Shown here: positions 45,277-57,037 of the stretch, one piece after another
How the letters are laid out: every line of letters begins with the position of its first letter
Numbering within the stretch: position 1 is the first letter of the stretch
Source of the DNA: Mycolicibacter sp. MU0083
GTDB lineage: Bacteria > Actinomycetota > Actinomycetes > Mycobacteriales > Mycobacteriaceae
Direction: 5' to 3'
DNA: 64,000 nt
Assembly (NCBI RefSeq): GCF_963378075.1
Contig: NZ_OY726394.1
Location: 744,001 to 808,000 of the forward strand
The notes under the pieces: model-generated
The model's input: only the letters and a program-made list of their open reading frames with translations
Told to the model about the DNA's origin: nothing
Database searches by the model: none
Translations under genes and position numbers: made by a program

Positions 45277-46046
45277 CCGGTCGAGCGCACCCCGAGCAGC
45301 ACGTCCTCCCACCCCGGAATCGTGGGCTTGCTGCGGCGGGCCCGGGCCCCGGGACGGGGCTGCGCGGGCTGGTCCTCCTCGACGGGTGCCGCGGGCGCGG
45401 CCGGCTCATCGAAGTCCAACTCGGGGACAGCGGCGACCGGCCGCAGCGGGCGGCCGAAGTCCGGGTCGATCAGTTCCATCGCCGCGTCGTCGACGGCGGT
45501 CACCGTCCCGCCGTGCGCGCCCGGGGTGAAACGGAAGTGGGCGACGTTGTCGGAGCGGCCCGCCTTCCAGGCCAACTGCACCGTCCAGCGCCCGTCGTCG
45601 TTGCGCCAGGCATCCCAGGCGCTGCTGTCGGAGCTGAGTCCGCGGGCCACCAGCGCGCTGGTGACCACCTCGAGCAACGTCGGCACCGCCGGGCCGTCGG
45701 AGAGCACCGGGTGGGCGGCGGTCGCCAACTCGGCGGCCCGCGAGCGTTCCAGCAGCACCGGGTGGGCGAAGCGTTCCACACGTGCGACGTCCACACCGGC
45801 GGCCGCGGCCACCTGTTCCACCGACGCCCCGGCGCGGATACGTGCCTGGATGTCTTTGGGGCGCAGCATGGAGCTCGCGTCGGCGTTGGTCTGCCCGACC
45901 CGGCGGCCTTCACCGCGCACCGCGCCGCGCAGCCGATCGTCGATGCGCACCCGGAACATCTCGGTGCGTCCGTCGTCCTCGCCGGCGCTTTCGCAGATGA
46001 TGTGGTTGCCGTCGACGTCGAGGCCGATAGCCCTCAGTTCCCGCAT
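45267..46046 (-). CDS. sepH: SepH (DUF3071), FtsZ-interacting cell division protein
   Basis: The 259-residue protein opens MRELRAIGLDVDGNHIICE and carries a helix-turn-helix-like DUF3071 part (MLRPKDIQARIRAGASVEQVAAAAGV). A Pro/Ala-rich linker leads to a conserved tail, RRSKPTIPGWEDVLLGVR. SepH promotes FtsZ ring assembly in actinobacteria. It matches Rv0883c in place and sequence, upstream of serC's end. Confidence 0.85.
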   Translation of the reverse strand: MRELRAIGLDVDGNHIICESAGEDDGRTEMFRVRIDDRLRGAVRGEGRRVGQTNADASSMLRPKDIQARIRAGASVEQVAAAAGVDVARVERFAHPVLLERSRAAELATAAHPVLSDGPAVPTLLEVVTSALVARGLSSDSSAWDAWRNDDGRWTVQLAWKAGRSDNVAHFRFTPGAHGGTVTAVDDAAMELIDPDFGRPLRPVAAVPELDFDEPAAPAAPVEEDQPAQPRPGARARRSKPTIPGWEDVLLGVRSTGQR

Positions 46047-46171
46047 GATTTCTCCTTGCGAACGCCCGGTTACGTGCGGACTCTAGTCCACCGGTACGCG
46101 CCGCAGGCCGTGACACGCGGGCGTTATAACGATCCGATCACGGACCTGGGAATCGGTGCTGCGCGCGGCGC

Positions 46172-47335
<1,164 letters not shown>

Positions 47336-47339
47336 TTAT

Positions 47340-47355
47340 TGTGATCCATATCACC
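47340..47355. promoter_or_regulatory. CRP-like palindrome between serC and the divergent oxygenase gene
   Basis: TGTGATCCATATCACC fits TGTGA-N6-TCACC, with GTGAT and ATCAC as perfect arms. It lies in the 185-bp divergent spacer. The serC/Rv0885 region is a known CRP (Rv3676) target in M. tuberculosis, so cAMP-CRP control here is likely. Other parts of the spacer show GGAGGT before the oxygenase start and no further clear motif. Confidence 0.72.
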
Positions 47356-47475
47356 GATCGCGCTTGACGCCCGTCGAGCCCACAGTGTTGAACCGGGATA
47401 TGGACGGGTAGTCGATACCTGCGGTACCGTTGTACATATCGCCCGTAAATGTAAACGTCTCGTGGAGGTGTTCTG

Positions 47476-48510
47476 ATGGCCCTGAAGACAGCGCGAACCC
47501 GGATGGTGCGGCGGTGGCGGGCCAACATGGAGGTCGCCGACGACGCCGCGTACGTCGAGATGCTCAACACCTTGTCGCAGGGGTCGGTGCGGCGGAACTT
47601 CAATCCCTACACCGACATCGCGTGGGACAGCCCCGAGTTCGAGGTCTTCGACAACGACCCGCGCTGGGTGCTGACCGCCACCGACCCGATCGGCCGGCAC
47701 CCGTGGTACCAGTCCCAGCCCGAGGACGTCCAGATCAAGATCGGCATGTGGCGGCAGGCCAACGTCGCCAAGGTGGGTCTGCACTTCGAGTCGATCCTGA
47801 TCCGCGGTCTGATGGAATACGCGTTCTGGGTGCCCAACGGCTCCCCGGAGTACCGCTACTGCCTGCACGAAGCGGTCGAAGAGTGCAACCACACCATGAT
47901 GTTCCAGGAGATGGTGAACCACATCGGCGCCGACGTTCCCGGCATGCCGCGACTGCTCAAGTGGATCCAGCCGTTGATCCCGCTGGTCGCCGGTCCCGCG
48001 CCGATCCCGTTCTGGTTCGGGATCCTGGCCGGCGAGGAGCCCATCGACCACATCCAGAAGAGCATCCTGCGCGAAGGCAAGAGCCTGCACCCGATCATGG
48101 AACGGGTGATGGCCATCCACGTGGCCGAAGAGGCGCGGCACATCTCGTTCGCGCACGAATACCTGCACAAGCGCATCCCGAGCCTGTCCCGGCGCAAGCG
48201 CTTCTGGCTGTCGATCTACGTGCCGATCGTGATGCGGATCCTGTGCTCGGCGATCGTGGTGCCGCCCAAGGCGTTCTGGCGTGAGTTCAACATCCCGCGC
48301 CACGTCCGCAAGGAGATCTTCTTCGACTCGATCGAGGCGCGGCAGATGCTGCAGGACATGTTCGGCGACGTCCGGATGCTCTGCCACGACACCGGTCTGA
48401 TGAACCCGGTCGCCAAGCTGGTGTGGCGGGCCTGCCGGATTCACGGTGCCCCGTCGAGGTTCCGCAGCCAACCGCAGCGCGCGCACCTCGCGCCGGTCGC
48501 GGCGGCCTGA
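47476..48510 (+). CDS. AurF-like diiron oxygenase (Rv0885-like)
   Basis: The 344-residue protein shows diiron ligands in the helix pattern of the AurF family: EAVEECNHTMMFQEM and MAIHVAEEARHISFAHEYL, with an upstream glutamate in LHFESILIRG. AurF enzymes oxidise arylamines; the mycobacterial substrate is unknown. A GGAGGT site precedes the ATG. It is followed ten bases later by fprB, whose electrons it could use; that link is inferred. Confidence 0.82.
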   Translation: MALKTARTRMVRRWRANMEVADDAAYVEMLNTLSQGSVRRNFNPYTDIAWDSPEFEVFDNDPRWVLTATDPIGRHPWYQSQPEDVQIKIGMWRQANVAKVGLHFESILIRGLMEYAFWVPNGSPEYRYCLHEAVEECNHTMMFQEMVNHIGADVPGMPRLLKWIQPLIPLVAGPAPIPFWFGILAGEEPIDHIQKSILREGKSLHPIMERVMAIHVAEEARHISFAHEYLHKRIPSLSRRKRFWLSIYVPIVMRILCSAIVVPPKAFWREFNIPRHVRKEIFFDSIEARQMLQDMFGDVRMLCHDTGLMNPVAKLVWRACRIHGAPSRFRSQPQRAHLAPVAAA

Positions 48511-48520
48511 CGGGCTCTCG

Positions 48521-50221
48521 ATGCCACACGTAATCACCCAGGCGTGTTGTAACGACGCGTCCTGCGTCTTCGCCTGTCCGGTCAACTGCATTCACCCGAC
48601 GCCGGACGAGCCGGGCTTCGCCACCTCGGAGATGCTCTACATCGACCCGGACGCCTGCGTGGACTGCGGAGCCTGTGTGCGGGCCTGCCCGGTCGACGCG
48701 ATCGTTCCGCACACCAAGGTGGCGGCCGAGCAGTTGCCGTTCGTCGAGATCAACCGGGCGTTCTACCCGGAGCGGCCGGCGGGGGTGAAGCTGCCGCCGA
48801 CCTCCAAGCTGGCCCCCATCCTGCCCGCCGCGGAGGTCCCCCAGCGTGGCCGGTATCCGCTGACGGTCGCGATCGTCGGCTCCGGGCCGGCCGCCATGTA
48901 CGCCGCCGACGAGCTGCTGACCCAGCCCGGGGTGCTGGTCAACATGTTCGAAAAGCTGCCCACGCCTTACGGTTTGGTGCGAGCCGGGGTAGCGCCGGAT
49001 CACCAGCGCACCAAACTGGCCACCCGGCTCTTCGACGAGATCTCCCGCCGCCGCGGATTCCAGTTCTTCCTCAATGTCGAGGTCGGCAAGCACCTCCGCC
49101 ATGCCGATCTGTTGCAGTACCACCACGCCGTCCTGTACGCCTCCGGCGCGATGCACGACCGCCGGTTGGAGATCGACGGGATGGGCCTGCCCGGAACCGG
49201 CACCGCGACCGAGGTCGTCGGCTGGTACAACGGGCATCCCGAATTCGCCGACCTGCCGGTCGATCTGAGCCATCAGCGCGTCGTGATCGTCGGCAACGGC
49301 AACGTCGCCCTCGACGTGGCGCGCATCCTGACCTCGGATCCGGACCGGCTGGCCGACACCGATATCGCCGACTACGCGCTTGCGGCACTGCGTGATTCCG
49401 GCGTCCAAGAAGTGGTGATCGTGGCCCGTCGCGGCCCCGCGGCATCGGCGTTCACCCTGCCCGAACTGGTCGGGTTGACGCAGGTCGCCGAGGTGGTGCT
49501 CGACACCGAAGACCATGCGCGGGTGCGCAGCGACCTGGCGGCACTGCCCGCCGACGGCGACCACCTGACCCGGCAGAAGCTGGAGATACTGGCCAAACTG
49601 GGCGACGCCTCGGCGCCGATCACCCGGCCCCGGATCCGATTCGCCTACGGCTTGACCCCGGAACGCATCAGCGGCGACGGGCGTTGCACCGCAGTCGAAT
49701 TCACCGTCACCGGTAGTGATCAGCCGCGGCGGATCGAGGCCGGCCTGGTGCTGACCTCGATCGGCTACCACGGCACGCCCATCGCGGACCTGCCGTTCGA
49801 CGACGCCGCCGGGATCGTGCCCAACGACGGCGGGCGGGTCATCGACCCGGCGACCGGCCAACGGGTAGCGGGGGCCTACGTGTCGGGTTGGATCAAGCGC
49901 GGCACCAACGGCTTCATCGGCTCGAACAAGTCCGACTCGCTCAAGACGATCCAGACGCTGGCCGCCGACTACAACGCGGGCCTGCTGGCCGAGCCGGTCG
50001 GCGGTCCCCGCTCGGCGGCCCGGATGGTGCACGCGCATCAGCCCGATGTCATCGACGCCGCGGGGTGGAAGGCCATCAACGAGGCCGAGATCGCCGCCGG
50101 TGCGGCACAGGGCCGGCCCCGGGTGAAGTTCACCCGGGTGCCCGACATGCTCGACGTGGTCACCGACCACTCCGACGTGCCGCTGCTGCAGAACCTGTTG
50201 GGCGCGCTGCGGCGCCGCTGA
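48521..50221 (+). CDS. fprB: Ferredoxin/ferredoxin-NADP reductase fusion (FprB)
   Basis: I chose the ATG at 48521 because MPHVITQACCNDASCVFACPVNCIH matches FprB. The first 80 residues form an 7Fe/8Fe-type ferredoxin (CVFACPVNC and CVDCGACVRACPV). The rest is an adrenodoxin-reductase-like flavoenzyme with a FAD motif (VAIVGSGPAAMYAADEL) and an NADP motif (VVIVGNGNVALDVARIL). It passes electrons between NADPH and partner oxygenases. It matches Rv0886. Confidence 0.92.
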   Translation: MPHVITQACCNDASCVFACPVNCIHPTPDEPGFATSEMLYIDPDACVDCGACVRACPVDAIVPHTKVAAEQLPFVEINRAFYPERPAGVKLPPTSKLAPILPAAEVPQRGRYPLTVAIVGSGPAAMYAADELLTQPGVLVNMFEKLPTPYGLVRAGVAPDHQRTKLATRLFDEISRRRGFQFFLNVEVGKHLRHADLLQYHHAVLYASGAMHDRRLEIDGMGLPGTGTATEVVGWYNGHPEFADLPVDLSHQRVVIVGNGNVALDVARILTSDPDRLADTDIADYALAALRDSGVQEVVIVARRGPAASAFTLPELVGLTQVAEVVLDTEDHARVRSDLAALPADGDHLTRQKLEILAKLGDASAPITRPRIRFAYGLTPERISGDGRCTAVEFTVTGSDQPRRIEAGLVLTSIGYHGTPIADLPFDDAAGIVPNDGGRVIDPATGQRVAGAYVSGWIKRGTNGFIGSNKSDSLKTIQTLAADYNAGLLAEPVGGPRSAARMVHAHQPDVIDAAGWKAINEAEIAAGAAQGRPRVKFTRVPDMLDVVTDHSDVPLLQNLLGALRRR

Positions 50222-50228
50222 CCGGCGA

Positions 50229-50254
50229 ACCCGGCTGCGAACGGGCAGCCGGGT
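50229..50254. terminator. Hairpin after fprB, candidate terminator
   Basis: A perfect 10-bp stem (ACCCGGCTGC with GCAGCCGGGT) and a 6-base loop lie eight bases after the fprB stop, between fprB and the converging citA. No T tract is present. It is of the T-less type reported for mycobacteria. Confidence 0.55.
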
Positions 50255-50287
50255 GACCGGGTAGGCCCGGTGAACGGGCCGGCCGGA

Positions 50288-51403
50288 TCAGCCCTTGCCG
50301 ACCCGGTCCCAGCCGGCCACCGACTCCGCGCTGCGCGGCCCCGGCCCGACGTAGATCGCCGACGGGCGCACCAGCTTGCCCAGCCGCTTCTGCTCCATGA
50401 TGTGGGCGCACCAGCCCGCGGTACGGCCGCAGGTGAACATCGCCGGCATCATCGCCGGGGGAACCTCGGCGAAGTCCAGGATCACCGCCGCCCAGAACTC
50501 CACATTGGTCTCGATGGCACGGTCCGGCCGGCGCTCGCGCAGCTCGGTCAACGCCGCCTGCTCCAGCTCGGCGGCCACCTCGAAACGCGGCGCCGACAAC
50601 CGCTTGGCGGTCGCCCGCAACACCCGGGCGCGGGGGTCCTCGGCCCGGTACACCCGGTGCCCGAAGCCCATCAGCTTCTCCTTGCGGTCCAGGATGCCCT
50701 TGACCACGGCGCGGGCGTCACCGGTGCGCTCCGCCTCGGCGATCATCGGGATCACCCGGGCCGGGGCGCCGCCGTGCAGCGGGCCGCTCATCGCGCCGAT
50801 CGCACCCGACAACGCGGCACCGACGTCGGCGCCGGTGGAGGCGATCACCCGGGCGGTGAAGGTGGAGGCGTTCATGCCGTGCTCGGCCGCCGACACCCAG
50901 TAGGCGTCGATCGCCTCCACGTGCCGCGGGTCGGGCTCGCCGCGCCACCGGGTCATGAACCGCTCGGTGATGGTGGCGCAGCCGTCGATGGTGGCCTGCG
51001 GCACCGCCGGCGCCTCGCCGCGCGCCGACTGCGCGACGAAGGACAACACCGTCACCGCGGCGCGAGCCAGCTGGTCGCGAGCGGTGGCGTCGTCGGTGTC
51101 CAGCAGCGGTTCGAAGCCCCACCGCGGTGCCAGCATCGCCACCCCGGCCTGGGCGTCCACTCGGACGTCGCCGGTGCGAATCGGCAGCTCGAGCGGTTCG
51201 GCGGGCGGCAACGGGCGGCTGAAATCGCCGTCGACCAGCAGCGCGAACACATCGCCGAAGCTGACCTTGCCGGCCAGGTCCTCGATGTCGACACCGCGGT
51301 AGCGCAGGGCGCCACCGTCTTTGTCGGGTTCTGCGATCTCGGTGGTGAAGGCCACCGTTCCTTCCAAGCCGGCGACGAAGTTCTCCGGGACTGCAGTGGT
51401 CAT
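50288..51403 (-). CDS. citA: Citrate synthase 2 (CitA)
   Basis: I chose the ATG at 51403 (MTTAVPENFVAGLEGTVA). The 371-residue protein has GALRYRGVDIEDLA, MSGPLHGGAPARVI with the catalytic His and GFGHRVYRAEDPRARVL with the second His and Arg. It is the Rv0889c paralogue, distinct from the longer GltA2 at 53.6 kb. It condenses acetyl-CoA and oxaloacetate. It is divergent from pdxH. Confidence 0.9.
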   Translation of the reverse strand: MTTAVPENFVAGLEGTVAFTTEIAEPDKDGGALRYRGVDIEDLAGKVSFGDVFALLVDGDFSRPLPPAEPLELPIRTGDVRVDAQAGVAMLAPRWGFEPLLDTDDATARDQLARAAVTVLSFVAQSARGEAPAVPQATIDGCATITERFMTRWRGEPDPRHVEAIDAYWVSAAEHGMNASTFTARVIASTGADVGAALSGAIGAMSGPLHGGAPARVIPMIAEAERTGDARAVVKGILDRKEKLMGFGHRVYRAEDPRARVLRATAKRLSAPRFEVAAELEQAALTELRERRPDRAIETNVEFWAAVILDFAEVPPAMMPAMFTCGRTAGWCAHIMEQKRLGKLVRPSAIYVGPGPRSAESVAGWDRVGKG

Positions 51404-51488
51404 GCCCCCGATTCTTTCACTTCGGTGCGCAACCGTTCCTACCGGCTGGTAATAAAGCCTGACGTGCGCCGGGGCGTAGCGTTGGGCG

Positions 51489-52148
51489 GTGCACAGGACG
51501 GACCCCGACAACGAGCAGCTGGCGGCGATGCGCATGGAATACCGCGAGAAGGACGACAGCGGCGATCTCGACGCGGACTGGCTCGACGTGGGCTGGGAGG
51601 CATTGCTGCGCAACTGGATCGGCGATGCCGAGCGCGCCGGTCTGGCCGAACCCAACGCGATGGTGCTCGCGACCGTGGAAGCCGGCCTGCCGGTCACCCG
51701 CTCGGTGCTGTGCAAGAACCTCGATGAGCACGGTGTGACGTTCTTCACCGACTCCGGCTCCGCCAAGGGCGCCCAACTGGCCGCGACCCCGTACGCGTCG
51801 GCCACGTTTCCCTGGTACGGGCTGGGGCGCCAAGTCCATATCCGCGGGCCGGTGACCCTGCTCGACGAGTCGGTCAGCGCCGAATACTGGGCGCACCGGC
51901 CGCGGCAGTCCCAACTGGGTTTCTGCGCATCGGCGCAGTCGGAGCCGATCGCCTCGCGGGCGGCGCTGCTGGCACGGCTCGACGAGGTGACCGCGCGGCT
52001 GGCCGGGACCGACCCGATCCCGGCGCCGGTGAACTGGCGCGGCTACCGGATAGCGCCGGAAGTGGTGGAGTTCTGGCAGGGCCGGGAGGGCCGGCTGCAC
52101 AACCGGATTCGGGTGATCGACGGACGGGTCGAGCGGATCCAGCCGTGA
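51489..52148 (+). CDS. pdxH: Pyridoxine/pyridoxamine 5'-phosphate oxidase (PdxH)
   Basis: The GTG at 51489 starts a 219-residue protein with [35 protein letters not shown] (FMN site), [16 protein letters not shown] and the C-terminal [15 protein letters not shown] typical of true PdxH. It oxidises pyridoxine or pyridoxamine phosphate to PLP. The neighbouring dapC and serC are PLP enzymes, but the link is only by need for the cofactor. Confidence 0.9.
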   Translation: MHRTDPDNEQLAAMRMEYREKDDSGDLDADWLDVGWEALLRNWIGDAERAGLAEPNAMVLATVEAGLPVTRSVLCKNLDEHGVTFFTDSGSAKGAQLAATPYASATFPWYGLGRQVHIRGPVTLLDESVSAEYWAHRPRQSQLGFCASAQSEPIASRAALLARLDEVTARLAGTDPIPAPVNWRGYRIAPEVVEFWQGREGRLHNRIRVIDGRVERIQP

Positions 52149-52164
52149 ACCCGGTAGCGCGTCG

Positions 52165-53454
52165 GTGAGGATCTTCGCCGACACCACGCCGCTGCGCAGC
52201 CCCGATTTCCGGCGGTTGTGGGTGGCCGGGATCCCGACCGTGATCGGGGCGAACCTCACGATTTTCGCCGTCCCGGTGCAGATCTACGCGCTGACCCGCA
52301 GCTCGGCCTACGTGGGATTGTCCGGCCTGTTCGCGCTGGTGCCGCTGGTGGTCTTCGGCCTGCTCGGCGGCGCCTGGGCCGACGCCATGGACCGCCGCAA
52401 GCTGCTGATCATCGCCTCCTGCGGGCTCGCGGCGGCGTCGGTGCTGCTGTGGATCCAGGCCGCGACGGCCGTGGACAACGTCTGGGTGGTGCTCGTTCTG
52501 CTCGGCGTCCAGCAGGGCTTCTACGCGGTCAACGCCCCGACCCGATCCGCGGCGATCCCGCGACTGGTGGCCGGCGGCGACCTGCCGGCCGCCAACGCGC
52601 TGAACATGACCGTGATGCAGTTCGGGGCGATCGTCGGCCCGTTGCTGGCCGGGTTGCTGCTCGGTTGGGTGGACCTGTCCACGCTGTACCTGATCGACGC
52701 GGTGACCTGTGTCTTCCCGATCTGGGCGACGTTCCGGCTGGCCCCGATGCCGCCGACGGCGACGGCCGGGCCCTCCGACTTCGGGGTGCGGGCGGTACTG
52801 GACGGGTTCCGCCATCTGGCCGGCAACACCGTGGTGCTGATGTCGTTCGTGGTCGACCTGATCGCGATGGTCCTGGGCATGCCGCGGGCGCTGTTCCCGC
52901 AGATCGCCACCGCGGACTTCGGCGGACCGGTCGAGGGCGGCACCACGATGGCCCTGCTGGCCGCGGCGATGTCGGCCGGTGCGGTGCTCGGCGGGGTGTT
53001 CTCGGGCTGGTTGCCGCGGATCACCCGTCAGGGCCTGGCCATCGTGATCGCGATCGTGGTCTGGGGCGCGGCGATGATCGGCTTCGGGGTTGCGGTCGGG
53101 CACGGCGGTGGGCACGCGGGTCGGGCGCTCTGGATAGCACTGGCGTTCCTCGCGGTCGGCGGTGCCGCGGACATGGTGTCGGCGGCGTACCGGTCGACGA
53201 TCCTGCAGGAGGCCGCCTCCGACGAGATCCGGGGGCGGTTGCAGGGGGTGTTCACCGTGATCGTCGCCGGTGGTCCCCGCTTCGCCGATGCCGTGCACGG
53301 TGCCGCCGGGGCGGCGGTGGGGACGGCCGCCGCAGCGGCCGGCGGCGGGGTACTGGTGGTGGTGGGCGTGGTGTTGGCCGCGCTGGCCGCCCCCGCGTTC
53401 CTGCGCTACCGCAGGCCAGGCGACGTGCGGCGGCCTCCGCCGTCGGCCGGCTGA
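52165..53454 (+). CDS. MFS transporter (EntS-like)
   Basis: The 429-residue protein starts with GTG and has about twelve membrane segments. The loop [19 protein letters not shown] carries the MFS signature (GxxxDxxxRRK), and the layout matches the MFS_3/EntS group, which often exports siderophores or drugs. No substrate is evident. It follows pdxH with a 16-base gap, so the two are probably co-transcribed. Confidence 0.85.
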   Translation: MRIFADTTPLRSPDFRRLWVAGIPTVIGANLTIFAVPVQIYALTRSSAYVGLSGLFALVPLVVFGLLGGAWADAMDRRKLLIIASCGLAAASVLLWIQAATAVDNVWVVLVLLGVQQGFYAVNAPTRSAAIPRLVAGGDLPAANALNMTVMQFGAIVGPLLAGLLLGWVDLSTLYLIDAVTCVFPIWATFRLAPMPPTATAGPSDFGVRAVLDGFRHLAGNTVVLMSFVVDLIAMVLGMPRALFPQIATADFGGPVEGGTTMALLAAAMSAGAVLGGVFSGWLPRITRQGLAIVIAIVVWGAAMIGFGVAVGHGGGHAGRALWIALAFLAVGGAADMVSAAYRSTILQEAASDEIRGRLQGVFTVIVAGGPRFADAVHGAAGAAVGTAAAAAGGGVLVVVGVVLAALAAPAFLRYRRPGDVRRPPPSAG

Positions 53455-53556
53455 CATGAGATACCCGGCCCCGGGCGGGCGCTCCGGCCCGGAACCGACT
53501 ACCTTTTCTTGATACACGCCCAATCTGGTCAGCCGAATAGCGCAAAGGGGTTCCTT

Positions 53557-54852
<1,296 letters not shown>

Positions 54853-54857
54853 GCGAC

Positions 54858-55226
54858 GTGACGAACCCGGGTAAACCGCAGCTCACCGTGCCGACCGGCC
54901 CGGCACCCGCCGAACTGGTCATCGAGGACATCGTCGTCGGCGAGGGCCCCGAGGCCGCCCCCGGCGCGGTCGTCAACGTGCACTACCTGGGCGTCGACTA
55001 CGACAGTGGAGCCGAGTTCGACAGTTCGTGGAACCGGGGCGAATCCCTGGAGTTCCCGCTGGACGGTCTCATCGCGGGCTGGCAGGACGGCATTCCGGGG
55101 ATGAAGGTCGGCGGCCGGCGCCAGCTGGTGATCCCGCCGGAACTGGCCTACGGGCCCGCCGGAACCGGGCATCCGCTGGCCGGCAAGACCCTGGTCTTCG
55201 TGATCGATCTGCTCGGCACCCGCTGA
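54858..55226 (+). CDS. FKBP-type peptidyl-prolyl cis-trans isomerase
   Basis: The 122-residue protein starts with GTG. The FKBP core shows [57 protein letters not shown] and [10 protein letters not shown]. There is no signal peptide, so it acts in the cytoplasm. It follows gltA2 by five bases and touches the lipoprotein gene directly. It is a generic folding enzyme. Confidence 0.92.
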   Translation: MTNPGKPQLTVPTGPAPAELVIEDIVVGEGPEAAPGAVVNVHYLGVDYDSGAEFDSSWNRGESLEFPLDGLIAGWQDGIPGMKVGGRRQLVIPPELAYGPAGTGHPLAGKTLVFVIDLLGTR

Positions 55227-55688
55227 GTGCGAGCCCGGCTGATCGGGGCGGCGCTGGCCGTGCTGCTCGGTGCGGCCGGCTGCGGGATGCCCGAGCGGCC
55301 GGCTCCGACCGGCCCCGAGCCCGCGGCGGCGACGCCCGTGCCGGTATCGGTCGTCCGGCACGGCACCGAGATCGTGCTGGCCGGTGAGGTAGCCGATCCG
55401 GCGGCCAGGCGCGCCCTGCTGGATGCGGTGATCACCTCGAGCGAGGACATCACCGTCGTCGACACCGTCGGGGTGTCCCTGATGGCGAGCGCCCCCGACT
55501 TCACGGCGGCGGCACCGGTTTTCGAAGCGGCCGCCGGAATCGCCGATTTCACCCTGCATGCCGGCGACGACGTCGTGACGCTGGGCGGCACCGTGACGAA
55601 GCCGGATGAGGCGGCGATCGTGGTGGCGGCGGGCGAGGACGCCTGGCCGCGGGCCCGCATCGTCGACGAGTTCGTCGTCGGCTCCTAG
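55227..55688 (+). CDS. Lipoprotein with BON-like repeats, homologous to the ArfA N-terminal domain
   Basis: The 153-residue protein starts with GTG directly after the FKBP stop. Its N-terminus (RLIGAALAVLLGAAGCGMPE) is lipoprotein-like, although the residue three before the cysteine is Ala rather than Leu. The rest (VVRHGTEIVLAGEVADPAARRALLDAV, ADFTLHAGDDVVTLGGTV, WPRARIVDEFVVG) aligns by eye with the two BON-type repeats of the ArfA encoded next (55.8 kb). It lacks the OmpA domain. It looks like a duplication of the ArfA N-terminal part. The role is unknown. Confidence 0.75.
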   Translation: MRARLIGAALAVLLGAAGCGMPERPAPTGPEPAAATPVPVSVVRHGTEIVLAGEVADPAARRALLDAVITSSEDITVVDTVGVSLMASAPDFTAAAPVFEAAAGIADFTLHAGDDVVTLGGTVTKPDEAAIVVAAGEDAWPRARIVDEFVVGS

Positions 55689-55801
55689 CGCGGGGAACAG
55701 TCCACCAAAAACGACTATTCACCTCGAATCGCCCACCGAAACTCATACACTCGCGATGTCTTGGGAAAACGCGGGTGATTTTCGGTTGTCGAGGAGGATC
55801 C

Positions 55802-56872
55802 ATGCCAGGCTCAGAAAAGCGAACTGTGACTGGCTGGCGAAAAGCGACACGGTATTACCGCCGACCCCCGGGTTTGGGCTGGCTATTGGCGCTGGGCGTG
55901 ATACCGCTATTGCTCGCGCTTATCGGCCAGGGAATGGGTGATCGCGTCACACCCGATATCAACGCCGAGGCCCCGAGTGTCTCCGTGCCGTCCCTGGCGG
56001 TGCCGGATGCGGGTTTGCCGGGTCTGGGCTTCGCCCCGCTGTCGATCCTGCGGAACGGCAACGTCATCACCCTCAACGGGGACCTGCCCGACATCGCCAC
56101 CAGGACCGGACTGCTGGACATGCTCAAGGGGGTGTTCGGCGGCGGCGTGCAACTGGTCGACAACCTCAACATCAAGGCCGGCGTCACCGCACCGGAGTTG
56201 TCCGGTCTGGCATCGGTCTTCAAAGCCGCGGTCGCCATGCCGGACTTCAAGTTCAAGATCCTCGGTGACACCGTCACCCTGATCGGAACCGCGGCGTCGG
56301 ACGCGGTCAGGTCCGCCGTCGAGGCCGCCGCGAAGCTGGCCTGGCCCAAACTCACCCTGTCCAACGAGATCGTGGTGGCGACCGCGGCGGAACCGGCCCC
56401 GACCGCGACCAGCGCCCCGACCAGCGCCCCGACCAGCGCGTCGCCCGCCCCGACCAGTGCCCCGACCGAGACGTCTTCGAGTGCCGCGCCGGCCCCGAAG
56501 GCAACCGGTGACTGCGCGAACCTGCAGGACGCCATCACCGCGGCGATGAGTTCGCCGGTCACCTTCGTCACCAACGGTTACACGCTGTCCGCGGGCACCC
56601 AACGGGAGCTGAGCCGGGTGGCGGAGAAGCTGAAGGGCTGCAGCAGTGCCCGGGTGGCGGTCAGCGGCTACACCGACAGCACCGGCAACGACCGCATCAA
56701 CGTGCCGCTCAGCGCCAGCCGAGCCAAGTCGGTCGCCGATTTCCTGGTGTCGCAGGGCGTCCCGGCCGACAGTGTCACGTCCAAGGGCTTCGGTTCGGCC
56801 GACCCGGTCGCCAGCAACGCGACACCGGACGGCCGCGCCCAGAACCGTCGCGTCGCGATCACCGTTAGCTAA
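55802..56872 (+). CDS. arfA: ArfA (OmpATb), peptidoglycan-associated membrane protein
   Basis: The ATG at 55802 follows GAGGATCC. The 356-residue protein has one membrane segment (GLGWLLALGVIPLLLALIG, about 22-40) and two BON-like repeats (about 75-200). A Ser/Thr/Pro/Ala linker (about 205-245) leads to an OmpA peptidoglycan-binding domain (RVAVSGYTDSTGNDRINVPLSASRAKSVADFL). It matches Rv0899. The ArfABC proteins support growth at acid pH, reported to act through ammonia release. The linker is longer than I recall for M. tuberculosis. Confidence 0.92.
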   Translation: MPGSEKRTVTGWRKATRYYRRPPGLGWLLALGVIPLLLALIGQGMGDRVTPDINAEAPSVSVPSLAVPDAGLPGLGFAPLSILRNGNVITLNGDLPDIATRTGLLDMLKGVFGGGVQLVDNLNIKAGVTAPELSGLASVFKAAVAMPDFKFKILGDTVTLIGTAASDAVRSAVEAAAKLAWPKLTLSNEIVVATAAEPAPTATSAPTSAPTSASPAPTSAPTETSSSAAPAPKATGDCANLQDAITAAMSSPVTFVTNGYTLSAGTQRELSRVAEKLKGCSSARVAVSGYTDSTGNDRINVPLSASRAKSVADFLVSQGVPADSVTSKGFGSADPVASNATPDGRAQNRRVAITVS

Positions 56873-56884
56873 GGAGAATCTGCA

Positions 56885-57037
56885 ATGGATTTCGTCGTTC
56901 AGTGGCTGTGGTATCTGCTGGCATTCGCGGTGGGATCGGCGGTCGCCTGGCTGCTCACCATTGTCTCAATTCGCCGAACCAGCCGCGAAGAAGCCGTTGC
57001 GGCTCTTCCCGATTCGCGTGAGATCGGAGCCCGCTGA
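56885..57037 (+). CDS. arfB: ArfB, small single-span membrane protein
   Basis: This 50-residue protein starts at the ATG at 56885, 12 bases after arfA. It has one membrane span (WLWYLLAFAVGSAVAWLLTIV) and a basic tail (IRRTSREEAVAALP). It corresponds to Rv0900. Its stop overlaps the arfC start by one base (TGATG), so the two are coupled. Confidence 0.85.
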   Translation: MDFVVQWLWYLLAFAVGSAVAWLLTIVSIRRTSREEAVAALPDSREIGAR

